Positions 1 to 8,712 of a stretch of DNA of 64,000 nucleotides are shown here, piece after piece. Both the position numbers and the translations under genes were made by a program. This DNA is from Thiohalobacter thiocyanaticus. Lineage in GTDB: Bacteria > Pseudomonadota > Gammaproteobacteria > Thiohalobacterales > Thiohalobacteraceae. Position 1 is the stretch's first letter. Each line of letters begins with the position of its first letter. The notes beneath the pieces are model-generated. The model did not search any database, was not told the origin of the DNA, and saw nothing but the letters and a program-made list of their open reading frames with translations. The stretch is from assembly GCF_002356355.1 (NCBI RefSeq), contig NZ_AP018052.1:2604001-2668000 (forward strand), given 5' to 3'.

Positions 1-259
1 GCTATGACCGGGGCGGGCACAGTGTGGGAGAGTTTCTGACAAAAACTAAATTATTTTTATTTATATCAGAATGTTAAGTTTTAAAAATCCGTGGAAGTCA
101 ATACGAATATTCTAATGATATGATTTTTATGTAAGAAATAACTTACAGATTGCCATAAATTATTTTGATCACCTGGATTGAATTTTCCTTGTTTCCACGG
201 GCAATCCGTGCCGTATTTTTGGCACATCTGCGGCGCCCGGCAACTGTCCAGACGCCTGT
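1..259. other. AT-rich intergenic segment
   Basis: The first 180 bases are very AT-rich against a GC-rich background and hold no convincing gene. The only clear structure is a short palindrome GTAAG-AAATAA-CTTAC at 131-146. The short forward ORFs after base 165 run antisense to the end of the HDOD gene and are not supported. The segment may be a promoter region for a gene left of the window edge, or simply the 3' flank of the HDOD gene. Confidence 0.5.
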
Positions 260-1180
260 TCAGGTCCCGGCAAGCGTGCCGGCCATACCGTCCAGTTCGC
301 CGCCCTGCTCGATCAAGGACGCGGTCAACGCCTCCAGGACATCGGGTTCCACACCGATTCGTGTCAGGCTGGCAGTCGGCAGTTCCCCGTCAGGGGCGTC
401 ACCTATGTCATGACGTTTGAGCAGATGGTCGGTCAGCAGCACCAGATGCGAATACACGGCATGCTCACCGGCGTAGTCCGGATTGTGGTGTTCGCACACC
501 GTGATCTGGATCTCGGCCGGCAGTTCCCAGGAGCGCATCAGCCAGCCGCCGAGACGGGCATGGCCCAGTTCGAAGGCATCCCGTGCCTGCCCCATGCCCA
601 GCATGCACCGTTCCAGTGCGGTGACCGAGGCATCCGGCTGGGCCGCGGCGAGCTTGTTGAGCAGTTTGAACTCGGGTGGGAACAGATGGCCCAGCAGCAG
701 AAATCCGAAGTTGTGCAGCAGCCCGGCCAGGTAGGCCATGCCGGGTTCGGGACGCAGTTCACGCGGCATCCGCCGCACGATGGCCTGGGCCAGCGCCGCG
801 CTGTAGACCGCGTGGCGCCAGAAAGCGTGCAGGCCCAGCGGGCCGTCGACCGGATTGCGGAAGGAGCGGCCGGTGGCCAGCCCCAGGGCCATGTTCATGA
901 CCAGATCGAAGCCCAGGACCCGGGTGATGGCATCCTGGATGGAGTTGATACGGCCGCGGTAGCCATGCAGCGGCGAGGTGGCATAGCGCACCACCTGGGC
1001 GGCCAGGCTGGGGTCGAGTTCCACGATCGCCGCCAGGTCACTGATGTCGGCGTCGGGGTTGTGGCGCAGCTCGAGCACCCGACGCGCCATTTCCGGCATG
1101 GGCGGCAGTTCGTAGACGCATTCGATGCGACGGCAGATGTCGCCGTGGCGCGCAGTATTGGTCGCGGTCTCTGACAGCAT
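260..1180 (-). CDS. HDOD domain protein
   Basis: A 306-residue protein that is almost entirely one HDOD domain (related to HD hydrolases but usually without catalytic function). Visible family features are the helical start with PPMPEMARRVLEL, the DISDLAAIVELDPSLAAQVVRYA stretch in pieces, and LLHNFG where HD enzymes carry their metal ligands. HDOD proteins act in bacterial signalling, often in two-component or c-di-GMP networks. The start at 1180 (MLSETATN) was chosen because residues upstream of it in the same frame do not look like protein. It is monocistronic, with about 235 bases separating it from the VWA gene upstream. No attached receiver, PAS or GGDEF domain is present, so the partner is unknown. 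Confidence 0.85.
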   Translation of the reverse strand: MLSETATNTARHGDICRRIECVYELPPMPEMARRVLELRHNPDADISDLAAIVELDPSLAAQVVRYATSPLHGYRGRINSIQDAITRVLGFDLVMNMALGLATGRSFRNPVDGPLGLHAFWRHAVYSAALAQAIVRRMPRELRPEPGMAYLAGLLHNFGFLLLGHLFPPEFKLLNKLAAAQPDASVTALERCMLGMGQARDAFELGHARLGGWLMRSWELPAEIQITVCEHHNPDYAGEHAVYSHLVLLTDHLLKRHDIGDAPDGELPTASLTRIGVEPDVLEALTASLIEQGGELDGMAGTLAGT

Positions 1181-1352
1181 GGCGATTCTCGATTCAGGCA
1201 ACCCTGAGGCAACTCGGAAAATGGATGGCACCACCGGACCGAAGCAATATGCGTTCCAGTCGCGCTCGGGTTCCCTGTGCCTGTCTCGACTAGCGTCATG
1301 CTGGCAGAGCGCCTTGAAGCCCAAAGCGGAACTGGATCACATTCGGGGAGAC

Positions 1353-1379
1353 ACGTCATGCCGGGCATGACGTTTTTTT
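1353..1379 (+). terminator. Rho-independent terminator-like hairpin on the plus strand
   Basis: An inverted repeat ACGTCATGC/GCATGACGT with a three-base loop is followed directly by seven T residues on the plus strand. Read on the minus strand there is no T run, so it does not terminate the VWA gene. No plus-strand gene lies upstream of it, which leaves its substrate unexplained. It also resembles a half-copy of the CGTCAT..ATGACG repeat family, so it may be a degenerate repeat with a chance T tract. Confidence 0.5.
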
Positions 1380-1415
1380 GACTGGATTGGCAAATTCCAG
1401 CGGAACCTGCCGCTG

Positions 1416-2642
1416 TCAGTTGAGCTGAACCCGCTGGCCCCAGGGCACCCCGGCCTTGCCCTTGACCAGCCACAACACCGGGTAGACCGGCTCCTGCCGG
1501 GGGAATTCACCCTCGGCATCGGTGAAGTAGATCAGCAGATCGGGGGCGCGGTCGCGCCGGGCGGCGTAGTCGAACACTGGGGTGAAGCGGGTGCCGCCAC
1601 CGCCCTTGAACTCCCGCGGCAGCTTGAACTCCTCCCAGGGCTCGTATACCCAGGGGCCGTCTCCGGCCAGTTCGGAATCGCACACCAGCAGGGTGACCCG
1701 CGCCCGCACCTGGCCCTTGATGGCATCGATCTCGGAGACGAACTCGGCCATCTCCTCGGGATTGATGGAGCCGCTGGTATCGAGGGCCACCACCACGTCG
1801 ATCTGCGAGGTGCGCAGGCTGGGCAGGATGGCCGCCCCCTCCCGGCGCGAGGGGCGGGAATAGTTGTAATCGTCGCGCGCCACCGAGGACATGTATTTGG
1901 CCAGCAGCATGCGCCAGGGCAGCTTGGGGGCGAGCAGGTGATCGACCAGCCGCGCCATGCCGGGGCTGAGCTTGCCGGCCTGCAGGGCCTGCTGGGCCGC
2001 GCCGGCGAGACGCTGCTGCCACTGGACCTGCAGCGATTCCTTCTCGGCCTCGGTCAGCGGTTTGGGCTGGGGCGCACCGCCGGCGGACGGATCCAGCTCG
2101 CCCTCGGAGGCCTCGCCGTCCCCGCCCTGATCGTCGTTTTTCGGCCGGCCGGCGCCGCCGCCGTCGTTGCTGCGGCCGTCGTCGGCATCATCGCTGTCGT
2201 AGAGGTGATCGTCGAGCGTTTCGGGCTCGTCATCCATGTCGTCCAGCGCCGGGTAGATCTCCTCGGCGGTCATGCCGTCGAACTCGTCCATCACCAGGGC
2301 GTTGGGCGGCGGCTTGAGCCCGTCCTTGATCAGCAGCGGATTGACCGCCAGGTCGCAGGCCAGGTCCCAGCGGTGCTTGACCCGGTGCTGGCGGCGGGCG
2401 AAGTGCGACAGGGCGCAGTGCAGCGCCTCGTGGGCCAGGATGAACTGGGCCTGCTCCAGGCTGAGGCTGTCGATGTACTGGGCGTTGTAGTAGAACTTGC
2501 GGGCGTCGGTGGCGGTGGTTCTGCACCATTTCGGGTCTGCCGCGACCATGGGCAGGCGCAGTACCAGCGCCCCCAGGAAGGGCTTGTCCAGGATCAGCCG
2601 CGTGCGCGCGGCACTCAGCTTGGTCTCGACATCCGCTGCCAT
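1416..2642 (-). CDS. VWA-like protein with N-terminal metallopeptidase-like domain
   Basis: A 408-residue cytosolic protein. The N-terminal part carries a zinc-peptidase HExxH motif (HEALH, residues 71-75), typical of the putative metallopeptidase domain that precedes the DUF2201-type VWA-like domain. A highly acidic, low-complexity linker spans roughly residues 135-190. The C-terminal domain has the MIDAS motif DTSGS (residues 288-292), so it probably binds Mg2+ and a partner protein. It starts 10 bases after the MoxR ATPase stop codon, with an AGGA-type ribosome site inside the overlap region. MoxR-VWA pairs act as chaperone-like machines that mature or insert cofactors into other proteins. 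The target here cannot be told from the sequence. Confidence 0.85.
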   Translation of the reverse strand: MAADVETKLSAARTRLILDKPFLGALVLRLPMVAADPKWCRTTATDARKFYYNAQYIDSLSLEQAQFILAHEALHCALSHFARRQHRVKHRWDLACDLAVNPLLIKDGLKPPPNALVMDEFDGMTAEEIYPALDDMDDEPETLDDHLYDSDDADDGRSNDGGGAGRPKNDDQGGDGEASEGELDPSAGGAPQPKPLTEAEKESLQVQWQQRLAGAAQQALQAGKLSPGMARLVDHLLAPKLPWRMLLAKYMSSVARDDYNYSRPSRREGAAILPSLRTSQIDVVVALDTSGSINPEEMAEFVSEIDAIKGQVRARVTLLVCDSELAGDGPWVYEPWEEFKLPREFKGGGGTRFTPVFDYAARRDRAPDLLIYFTDAEGEFPRQEPVYPVLWLVKGKAGVPWGQRVQLN

Positions 2643-2652
2643 GAACCGTTCC

Positions 2653-3699
2653 TCAGACGTCGTAGAGCATCACGTCGGCCACCGCCTTGGCCCAGCTGGA
2701 GAACTGCGGCACGTTGAACAGTTCCTGGCCGACGGCGCGGTGCATGTCCGAGACCAGCATCACGCCCATCTCGCGGTCGGGGAACTGACCGGCGTAGTCG
2801 ATGATGCGGCCATAGACCTCCTGGGCCTCCCCGGTCTCACGATAGCGGATGGCCCGGCCGACCAGGGCACTGGCCACGGCGTACTGGAGATCGGTCTCCT
2901 TCGGCACCGGCACGGTCTCGCCGCGCACGATGGCGTCGACGTCCGGCAGCTTGTCCAGGTTGTCGACGAAGGCGCCCAGTTCGATGCCGGCTGAGGGGCC
3001 GACGCAGGCCTGCAGCGTCTCGACCAGCAGCCGCGGCTGGCCGGCGAACTTGTGCAGGGCGCGGTGGGCGAACTCCCAGGAGCGCGGCGACGGGAAGGCC
3101 ACCGGGTTGTGGGCGGGATCGAAATCGAACAGCAACTCGGGCCGGAAGCGCAGGAAGGCAATCAGGCGCTCGTCGATGCCATGGGCATAGGCCCAGGCGA
3201 CCCAGTCGTCCAGGTTCACGTCCAGTTCGAAGTGCGAGAAGCGGTTGGCCAGCGGTGCCGGCATGGTGTAGGTCACGCCGCGGTCGCCCTGGCGGTTGCC
3301 GGCGGCGAAGATGGCCCAGCCATCCGGCACCCGGTACTCGCCCAGGCGCCGGTCCAGGATCAGCTGATAGGCGGCGGCCGAGACGCTGGGCGGGGCCGAG
3401 GTGATCTCGTCCAGGAACAGGATGCCGGCCGTGCCATGGCGTTCGGCATTGGGCAGGATGGCCGGTATCGACCATTCGACGAAATCCCCCACCCGGAACG
3501 GAATGCCGCGCAGATCGCTCGGTTCCATCTGCGAGAGCCGGATATCGATCACCGGCACGCCGTGCTTTTCCGCGATCTGGGTGATCATCTGCGACTTGCC
3601 CACGCCCGGCGGTCCCCAGACCATGACCGGGGTGTGATGGCCTTCTTCGGCACTGACAAACTCGCGTTCCAGGACCGTCATCAACTGTGAGGGCCGCAT
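2653..3699 (-). CDS. MoxR-family AAA+ ATPase
   Basis: A 348-residue AAA+ ATPase. Walker A is GPPGVGKS (29-36) and Walker B is ILFLDEI (93-99), followed by a sensor region AAGNRQ and a PLANRFSHFEL arginine-finger region, all typical of MoxR proteins. It is first in a two-gene operon with the VWA/metallopeptidase protein directly downstream. A GGAGG ribosome site lies four bases before the ATG. A strong hairpin (3719-3743) sits just upstream in the leader. The pair probably acts as an ATP-driven remodelling complex. No obvious client gene adjoins it. Confidence 0.88.
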   Translation of the reverse strand: MRPSQLMTVLEREFVSAEEGHHTPVMVWGPPGVGKSQMITQIAEKHGVPVIDIRLSQMEPSDLRGIPFRVGDFVEWSIPAILPNAERHGTAGILFLDEITSAPPSVSAAAYQLILDRRLGEYRVPDGWAIFAAGNRQGDRGVTYTMPAPLANRFSHFELDVNLDDWVAWAYAHGIDERLIAFLRFRPELLFDFDPAHNPVAFPSPRSWEFAHRALHKFAGQPRLLVETLQACVGPSAGIELGAFVDNLDKLPDVDAIVRGETVPVPKETDLQYAVASALVGRAIRYRETGEAQEVYGRIIDYAGQFPDREMGVMLVSDMHRAVGQELFNVPQFSSWAKAVADVMLYDV

Positions 3700-3718
3700 G
3701 CATCCTCCATCGGATCAG

Positions 3719-3743
3719 CCGCCGACAGCCCGGCTGTCGGCGG
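3719..3743. repeat. Perfect inverted repeat in the moxR leader
   Basis: Two 11-base arms CCGCCGACAGC / GCTGTCGGCGG surround a three-base loop. The element lies 20 bases before the moxR start codon, so it would form in the 5' leader of the moxR mRNA. There is no T run on either strand, so it is not a simple terminator. It may be an operator, an mRNA stabiliser, or a small unrelated palindrome. Confidence 0.5.
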
Positions 3744-4000
3744 TTCAGTCTCAAAACCACAATCTTACGCACATCAGCACCGAAATGCATGGTCAAGGCC
3801 CTGAAAAATTCAGGGTTTTGAGTTCGTGCCGGATGCAGGCGCACGCTCGTCGGCGCATCCCGGGCTCCGCTAAATAAACGCGCTCGCGGGTCGATATGCA
3901 CTTAACAGCGCAGACGCCGGGCACAGGGGGGCCGGCGGAAACAACGAGGTCAGGGATGGGTGACAACAGAACACCGGACAAGAACGACAAGAGGTCTGAT
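3744..4000. other. Divergent intergenic region between moxR and the receiver protein
   Basis: About 260 bases separate the two divergently read genes (301 from moxR start to the chosen receiver start). It must contain both promoters, but no clear -35/-10 pair was identified. The plus-strand frame is open from 3896, so the receiver gene could begin earlier (ATG 3896 or 3956). No repeat or RNA structure stands out. Confidence 0.4.
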
Positions 4001-4792
4001 ATGGGGCACAGCCCGAGAATCCTGGTCTGCGAACATGACGAAGCACTCCGCATCCAGCTGGCACGCAAACTCGAAAGCGCCGGTTTCTGGGTCGATACCG
4101 CCGGCAACGCCCGCCAGGCGCTGCGGCAACTGGAATGCCACAGCTTTGATGCCATGACCCTGAGCCTGCTGCTGGCGGACCAGGACAGCATCACCTTCCT
4201 GCACGATCTGAGTGTACTGGGCGTGGAATTGCCGATTCTGGTCACGTCCATGCGCACCGAGCGCGCATCCACCCTGCCGACCCGGCTGGCTGCGCAGCTC
4301 GATGTCGACCTGGAACTCGATGACGACGGCACCGAGCCCGAATGGGTGCGCAAGGCCGCCGACCAGGCGCGGGTGATCTTCGCCATCAAGACCGCCTGCC
4401 AGCGCTCGCGCAGCTATCAGCCCCGCATCCTGCATATCGAACCGGATGCCTTCAACGCCGGGCTGGTGAACGCGGCGCTGAACAGGAACTGCACCATCGA
4501 GCATGTCAGCGGCGTGGAGCGGCTGCCCGATGCCCTGTGCGCCGGGCCCTTCGATGTGATCCTGCTCAATCCCTCCATGGACGAGGAGCAGAGCCACTCG
4601 GCCCTGCAGCAGGTCTCCTGGGCCTTTCCCGGGGTGCCGATCGTGCTGCAGTCACAGTACGCCTTCACCCCGAACGGCAGCGACATTCATCCCATCGACA
4701 ACGATACCGGCAGCATCGGCCTGGGGCTGATCGAGGCCCTGCGCCAGCGGGTGCTGTACAACATGGATGTCCCGGAAGTCGCCCACGCGTGA
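4001..4792 (+). CDS. Tandem pseudo-receiver protein
   Basis: A 263-residue protein made of two response-regulator receiver-like folds with no output domain. Both begin with the typical strand and acidic pair (RILVCEHDE; RILHIEPD). At the usual phosphorylation site the first reads DAMTLSLLL (Ser for Asp) and the second FDVILLNPS (Asn for Asp), so neither should accept phosphate in the normal way. The ATG at 4001 has an AAGAGG ribosome site at correct spacing. In-frame starts at 3956 and 3896 are possible and would add an unstructured N-terminus. It stands alone on the plus strand. It likely works by protein contact. Its partner is unknown. Confidence 0.7.
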   Translation: MGHSPRILVCEHDEALRIQLARKLESAGFWVDTAGNARQALRQLECHSFDAMTLSLLLADQDSITFLHDLSVLGVELPILVTSMRTERASTLPTRLAAQLDVDLELDDDGTEPEWVRKAADQARVIFAIKTACQRSRSYQPRILHIEPDAFNAGLVNAALNRNCTIEHVSGVERLPDALCAGPFDVILLNPSMDEEQSHSALQQVSWAFPGVPIVLQSQYAFTPNGSDIHPIDNDTGSIGLGLIEALRQRVLYNMDVPEVAHA

Positions 4793-4840
4793 AGGGCTCC
4801 GCACGGCCGCCCACGCAGTCTGCTGGTTGGACCCGAGCGT

Positions 4841-4868
4841 CGTCATCCCCGCGCAGGCGGGAATGACG
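4841..4868. repeat. CGTCAT..ATGACG palindromic repeat, half copy
   Basis: The palindrome CGTCATCCCCGCGCAGGCGGGAATGACG belongs to a family (called B here) seen again near 16.5, 17.9, 35.9, 41.9, 55.4 and 58.1 kb. It lies between the pseudo-receiver gene and the convergent NUDIX gene and could act as a bidirectional transcript end. Confidence 0.75.
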
Positions 4869-4903
4869 CCTTGCAACTCTGGCCAGGCATCACAGGCCTG
4901 TTA

Positions 4904-5338
4904 CTACCGCCGCAACGGCGCCGGCTCGCCGGTCTCCCGCCAACGCAGATAATCCCGCAGGATCAGTTCGTGGTCGAAGGCCAGCGCCGGCGGCTCGCGG
5001 GGATCAAACAGTTCCAGATGCGTCGCATCGTCCGCCGCCTGCGGCTTGCCGCCCGCCTCGCCGACATAGACCGCGCTCACCGTATGCCCGCGCGGATCAC
5101 GGTCCGGCGCGGAATAGCAGCCTAACAGGAATTTGAGCCGCACCGAGAGCGAGGTCTCCTCGCGTGCCTCACGCACCGCGGCCACCTCCAGCCGCTCGCC
5201 CTGATCGACGAAACCGCCCGGCAGCGCCCAGCCGTAAGGCGGATTGGCCCGTTCGATCAGGACCACCGGCCGGCCCGGGCGGTCGGTCAGTTCGATGATC
5301 ACGTCAACGGTCAGCAGCGGTGTGTCGGGACGGGCCAT
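4904..5338 (-). CDS. NUDIX hydrolase
   Basis: A 144-residue NUDIX hydrolase. The Nudix box runs from Gly42 to Leu64 with Glu48 and the REAREE core (56-61). The usual late glycine is serine (ETSL), a tolerated change. Enzymes of this type hydrolyse nucleoside diphosphates linked to another group, needing Mg2+. The sequence resembles the ADP-ribose/8-oxo-dGTP-like small NUDIX proteins, but the substrate cannot be assigned. It is divergent from the SulP transporter and convergent with the pseudo-receiver gene. Confidence 0.85.
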   Translation of the reverse strand: MARPDTPLLTVDVIIELTDRPGRPVVLIERANPPYGWALPGGFVDQGERLEVAAVREAREETSLSVRLKFLLGCYSAPDRDPRGHTVSAVYVGEAGGKPQAADDATHLELFDPREPPALAFDHELILRDYLRWRETGEPAPLRR

Positions 5339-5354
5339 GATTGCGGATCCGGGA

Positions 5355-5384
5355 TTGAAGCTACATTTAAGTTTATGCTAATAT
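5355..5384 (+). promoter_or_regulatory. Putative sigma-70 promoter of the SulP-Usp operon
   Basis: TTGAAG at 5355-5360 and TAATAT at 5379-5384, spaced 18 bases, lie in a short AT-rich stretch upstream of the transporter. A start near 5391 would give a leader of about 220 bases. An inverted repeat ATTCTC (5383-5388) / GAGAAT (5405-5410) straddles the predicted start and could be an operator. Confidence 0.4.
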
Positions 5385-5614
5385 TCTCAACGATATAGTT
5401 GGTCGAGAATCACCCGTACGCAAGGGTACCCCTGTCGTCCTGGACGCTTCCAGTCGACTTACCCCCCTTCTGAATCCGTTCCGGTTGTCTCGCCAGTGAG
5501 CCTGGCGCCTCCCGGGTGCGCACGCGCCCGGGCCGGGCCCGTATTGAATCTCTTCCGCGGCGACATGCGGATCACGGCACGCAGCGCTCGCGCGCGTTTT
5601 AACTGGACAACAAG

Positions 5615-7093
5615 ATGACGCCCTATCTCAAGCACAACTGGTTCGGCAATCTGCGCGGCGACATCCTCGCCGGCACCGTGGTGGCCCTGGCGCTGATCCC
5701 GGAGGCGATCGCCTTTTCCATCATCGCCGGGGTGGATCCGAAGGTGGGCCTGTACGCCTCCTTCTGCATCGCGGTGGTGATCGCCTTCACCGGCGGCCGG
5801 CCGGGCATGATCTCGGCGGCCACCGGCGCCATGGCCCTGCTGATGGTGACCCTGGTGAAGGAACACGGGCTGGAATACCTGCTGGCCGCGACCCTGCTCA
5901 CCGGGGTGCTGCAGATCCTGGCCGGCTATCTGAAGCTCGGTTCGCTGATGCGCTTCGTGTCGCATTCGGTGGTCACCGGCTTTGTGAATGCGCTGGCCAT
6001 CCTGATCTTCATGGCCCAGCTGCCCGAACTCACCAATGTGACCTGGCATGTCTATGCCATGACCGCCGCCGGTCTGGGCATCATCTACCTGTTCCCCTAC
6101 CTCACCCGGGCCGTGCCCTCGCCGCTGGTGACCATCGTCGTGCTGACCGCGGTGGCCATCGCCCTGGATCTGGACATCCGCACCGTGGGCGACATGGGCC
6201 AGCTGCCCGACACCCTGCCGGTGTTCCTGTGGCCGGAGGTCCCGCTCAACCTCGAAACCCTGAGCATCATCTTCCCCTACTCGGTCTCACTGGCCATGGT
6301 GGGGCTGCTGGAATCGCTGATGACCGCCACCATCATCGATGACCTCACCGACAGCGACAGCGACAAGAACCGCGAATGCAAGGGCCAGGGCATTGCCAAC
6401 ATCGGCGCCGGCCTGATGGGCGGCATGGCCGGCTGCGCCATGATCGGCCAGTCGGTGATCAATGTGAAATCGGGCGGCCGCACCCGCCTGTCCACCCTCA
6501 CCGCCGGGGTGTTCCTGCTGCTGCTGATCGTATTCCTGGACGACTGGGTCGCGCAGATCCCGATGGCCGCCCTGGTCGCGGTGATGATTATGGTCTCCAT
6601 CGGCACCTTCAGTTGGGAGTCGCTGCGCAACCTCAAGACCCACCCGATGAGCACCAATATCGTCATGCTCACCACCGTGGTGGTGGTGGTCGCCACGCAC
6701 AACCTGGCCTGGGGCGTGTTCGTCGGCGTACTGCTGGCGGCCATGTTCTTCGCCAACAAGGTCGGCCAGTACAAGTATGTCGAATCCGAGCTCAGCGCGG
6801 ACGCATCGACCCGCACCTACCGGGTGGTCGGCCAGGTGTTCTTTGCCTCGGCGGACAAATTCGTGGAATTCTTCGACTTCCGGGAGGCCGTGGACAAGGT
6901 CGTGATCGACCTGTGCCAGGCGCATTTCTGGGACATCACCGCCGTCGCCGCCCTGGACAAGGTGGTACTCAAGTTCCGCCGCGAGGGCACCGAGGTGGAG
7001 ATCATCGGCCTCAACGAGGCCAGCACCACCATCGTCGACCGCTTCGCCGTGCATGACAAGCCCGACGCGGTGCAGAACCTGATGGGCCACTGA
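5615..7093 (+). CDS. SulP/SLC26 family anion transporter with STAS domain
   Basis: A 492-residue integral membrane transporter. About 12-14 hydrophobic segments fill residues 15-385, beginning with the SulP signature region ([19 protein letters not shown]). Residues 400-490 form a C-terminal STAS domain. SulP proteins move sulfate, bicarbonate or other anions, usually with Na+ or H+. In autotrophs some are bicarbonate importers, but the substrate cannot be decided from sequence. The gene starts 16 bases upstream of nothing else and is followed after 16 bases by a universal stress protein gene, almost certainly co-transcribed. The ribosome site is weak. Confidence 0.88.
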   Translation: MTPYLKHNWFGNLRGDILAGTVVALALIPEAIAFSIIAGVDPKVGLYASFCIAVVIAFTGGRPGMISAATGAMALLMVTLVKEHGLEYLLAATLLTGVLQILAGYLKLGSLMRFVSHSVVTGFVNALAILIFMAQLPELTNVTWHVYAMTAAGLGIIYLFPYLTRAVPSPLVTIVVLTAVAIALDLDIRTVGDMGQLPDTLPVFLWPEVPLNLETLSIIFPYSVSLAMVGLLESLMTATIIDDLTDSDSDKNRECKGQGIANIGAGLMGGMAGCAMIGQSVINVKSGGRTRLSTLTAGVFLLLLIVFLDDWVAQIPMAALVAVMIMVSIGTFSWESLRNLKTHPMSTNIVMLTTVVVVVATHNLAWGVFVGVLLAAMFFANKVGQYKYVESELSADASTRTYRVVGQVFFASADKFVEFFDFREAVDKVVIDLCQAHFWDITAVAALDKVVLKFRREGTEVEIIGLNEASTTIVDRFAVHDKPDAVQNLMGH

Positions 7094-7109
7094 GAGGGAG
7101 ACCCGCACC

Positions 7110-7952
7110 ATGAGCCATGTCATCACCTGCATCGACGGCAGCGACGTCTCCACCGCGGCCTGCGACTACGGCGCCTGGGCCAGCCTGCGCCTGGACGCCC
7201 CGCTGGAATTCCTGCATGTGCTCGAAAAGACCGAGTACCCGGAGCAGAGCAACCTCAGCGGCAACATCGGCCTGGGCAGCCGCGAGGCGCTGCTGGAGGA
7301 ACTGGCCGCGCTGGACGAGAAGCGCGGCCGCCTGGCCCTGGAACAGGGCAAGCTGATGCTGGAGGCGGCCAGGGAACGCGCCATTGCCGACGGGGTCGCG
7401 GCTCCGACCAGCCGCCAGCGCCACGGCAGCCTGGTCGAGACCCTGGCGGAGATGGAGGACGACATCCGCCTGCTGGTCATGGGCAAGCATGACGAGAACC
7501 TGGGCGAGCATGTCGGCAGCCGGCTGGAGAGCGTGGTGCGCATGCTGCACCGGCCGATCCTGATCACCACTCCCGAGTTCACCCCGCCGCAGCGGGTAAT
7601 GCTCGCCTTCGACGGCAGCGACACCACCCGCAAGGGGGTGGAGATGGTCGCCGGCAGTCCCCTGTTCCGCGGCCTGCCCTGCCACCTGGTCATGATCGGC
7701 AGCGATAATGCGGCCAATCACGAGCAGCTGGACTGGGCCCGCCGCACCCTGGAGGCCGCCGGCTTCGAGGCGCCGGTTGCGCTGCACAGCGGCGAGGTCG
7801 AGCGGGTGTTGTGCGATTACCGTTCGGCGAACAATATCGACCTGCTGGTGATGGGCGCCTACGGCCACTCGGTGATCCGCCGCTTCCTGGTCGGCAGCAC
7901 CACCACCAATGTGATGCGCAACGCCTCGGTGCCGGTGCTGCTGCTGCGCTGA
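7110..7952 (+). CDS. Tandem universal stress protein (two UspA domains)
   Basis: A 280-residue cytosolic protein with two Usp folds (about 1-150 and 155-280). The second carries a standard ATP-binding motif, [18 protein letters not shown], near the C-terminus. The first has only a degenerate version ([14 protein letters not shown]). Universal stress proteins bind ATP and often regulate a transporter or enzyme encoded beside them. Here it directly follows the SulP gene by 16 bases, which suggests it modulates anion uptake. That link is inference from position. Confidence 0.88.
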   Translation: MSHVITCIDGSDVSTAACDYGAWASLRLDAPLEFLHVLEKTEYPEQSNLSGNIGLGSREALLEELAALDEKRGRLALEQGKLMLEAARERAIADGVAAPTSRQRHGSLVETLAEMEDDIRLLVMGKHDENLGEHVGSRLESVVRMLHRPILITTPEFTPPQRVMLAFDGSDTTRKGVEMVAGSPLFRGLPCHLVMIGSDNAANHEQLDWARRTLEAAGFEAPVALHSGEVERVLCDYRSANNIDLLVMGAYGHSVIRRFLVGSTTTNVMRNASVPVLLLR

Positions 7953-8008
7953 TGGTGACGAAAGGATTTCACCACAAAGGACACCAGGAGCACGCAGCAG
8001 ATATATAT

Positions 8009-8095
8009 GTAGGTTGGGTTAGGCGCGTAGCGCCGTAACCCAACAATCGCCGCCCGGTTTGTTGGGTTACGCCCTTACGGGCTAACCCAACCTAC
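8009..8095. repeat. Double-hairpin repeat, copy 1 (TTGGGTTA subtype)
   Basis: It begins GTAGGTTGGGTTAG and ends CTAACCCAACCTAC. Each half is itself a hairpin: TTGGGTTA..TAACCCAA around GGCGC-GTA-GCGCC, and again around GCCC-TTAC-GGGC. The whole can fold as two adjacent hairpins or one long one. This is the family called A here. Confidence 0.85.
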
Positions 8096-8119
8096 GATAC
8101 TCCTAATATCCATATTGTT

Positions 8120-8206
8120 CGTCATTGCGAGGCGCGTAGCGCCGCGGCAACCTCATTACCAGACAGGAAAGCCGAAACAGATTGCCGCGCTGCGCTCGCA
8201 ATGACG
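8120..8206. repeat. CGTCATTGCGA..TCGCAATGACG repeat, copy 1
   Basis: Terminal inverted repeats CGTCATTGCGA and TCGCAATGACG enclose a GGCGCGTAGCGCC hairpin and a unique centre. A second copy occurs at 54066-54151 beside another double-hairpin repeat, so the two families tend to be neighbours. Confidence 0.8.
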
Positions 8207-8226
8207 AAGGATAGTCGCTGCCCAGT

Positions 8227-8261
8227 GTTGGGTTACGGCGCTATGCGCCTAACCCAACCTG
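8227..8261. repeat. Double-hairpin repeat, half copy
   Basis: Only one of the two hairpins is present: GTTGGGTTACGGCGC..GCGCCTAACCCAACC, ending in CCTGC in place of CCTAC. Confidence 0.75.
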
Positions 8262-8321
8262 CATCTTGAGACAGGATTTTTCGCTTTGCGCTCTTGGCGC
8301 GCTTTGGTATGAAATCATGTT

Positions 8322-8705
<384 letters not shown>

Positions 8706-8712
8706 GCGGCTC

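Larger units (their letters stand above)
7953..8321. other. Repeat-filled convergent intergenic region
   Basis: This 369-base space between the converging usp and hslR genes contains no gene. It is built from at least four repeat pieces: a direct CCACAAAGGAC-type fragment (about 7968-7997), a full double-hairpin repeat (8009-8095), a CGTCATTGCGA element (8120-8206) and a half double-hairpin copy (8227-8261), followed by a GCTTTGCGCTCTTGGCGC fragment inverted relative to the first. Confidence 0.7.

Noticed and set aside
217-235. A second sigma-54 promoter (TGGCAC near 220)
   Set aside because: The -12 half reads CGGC instead of TTGC, so only half of the consensus is present.
410-1174. A 254-codon plus-strand frame opposite the HDOD gene
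   Set aside because: The HDOD frame shows a recognisable family. The opposite frame has no domain-like sequence.
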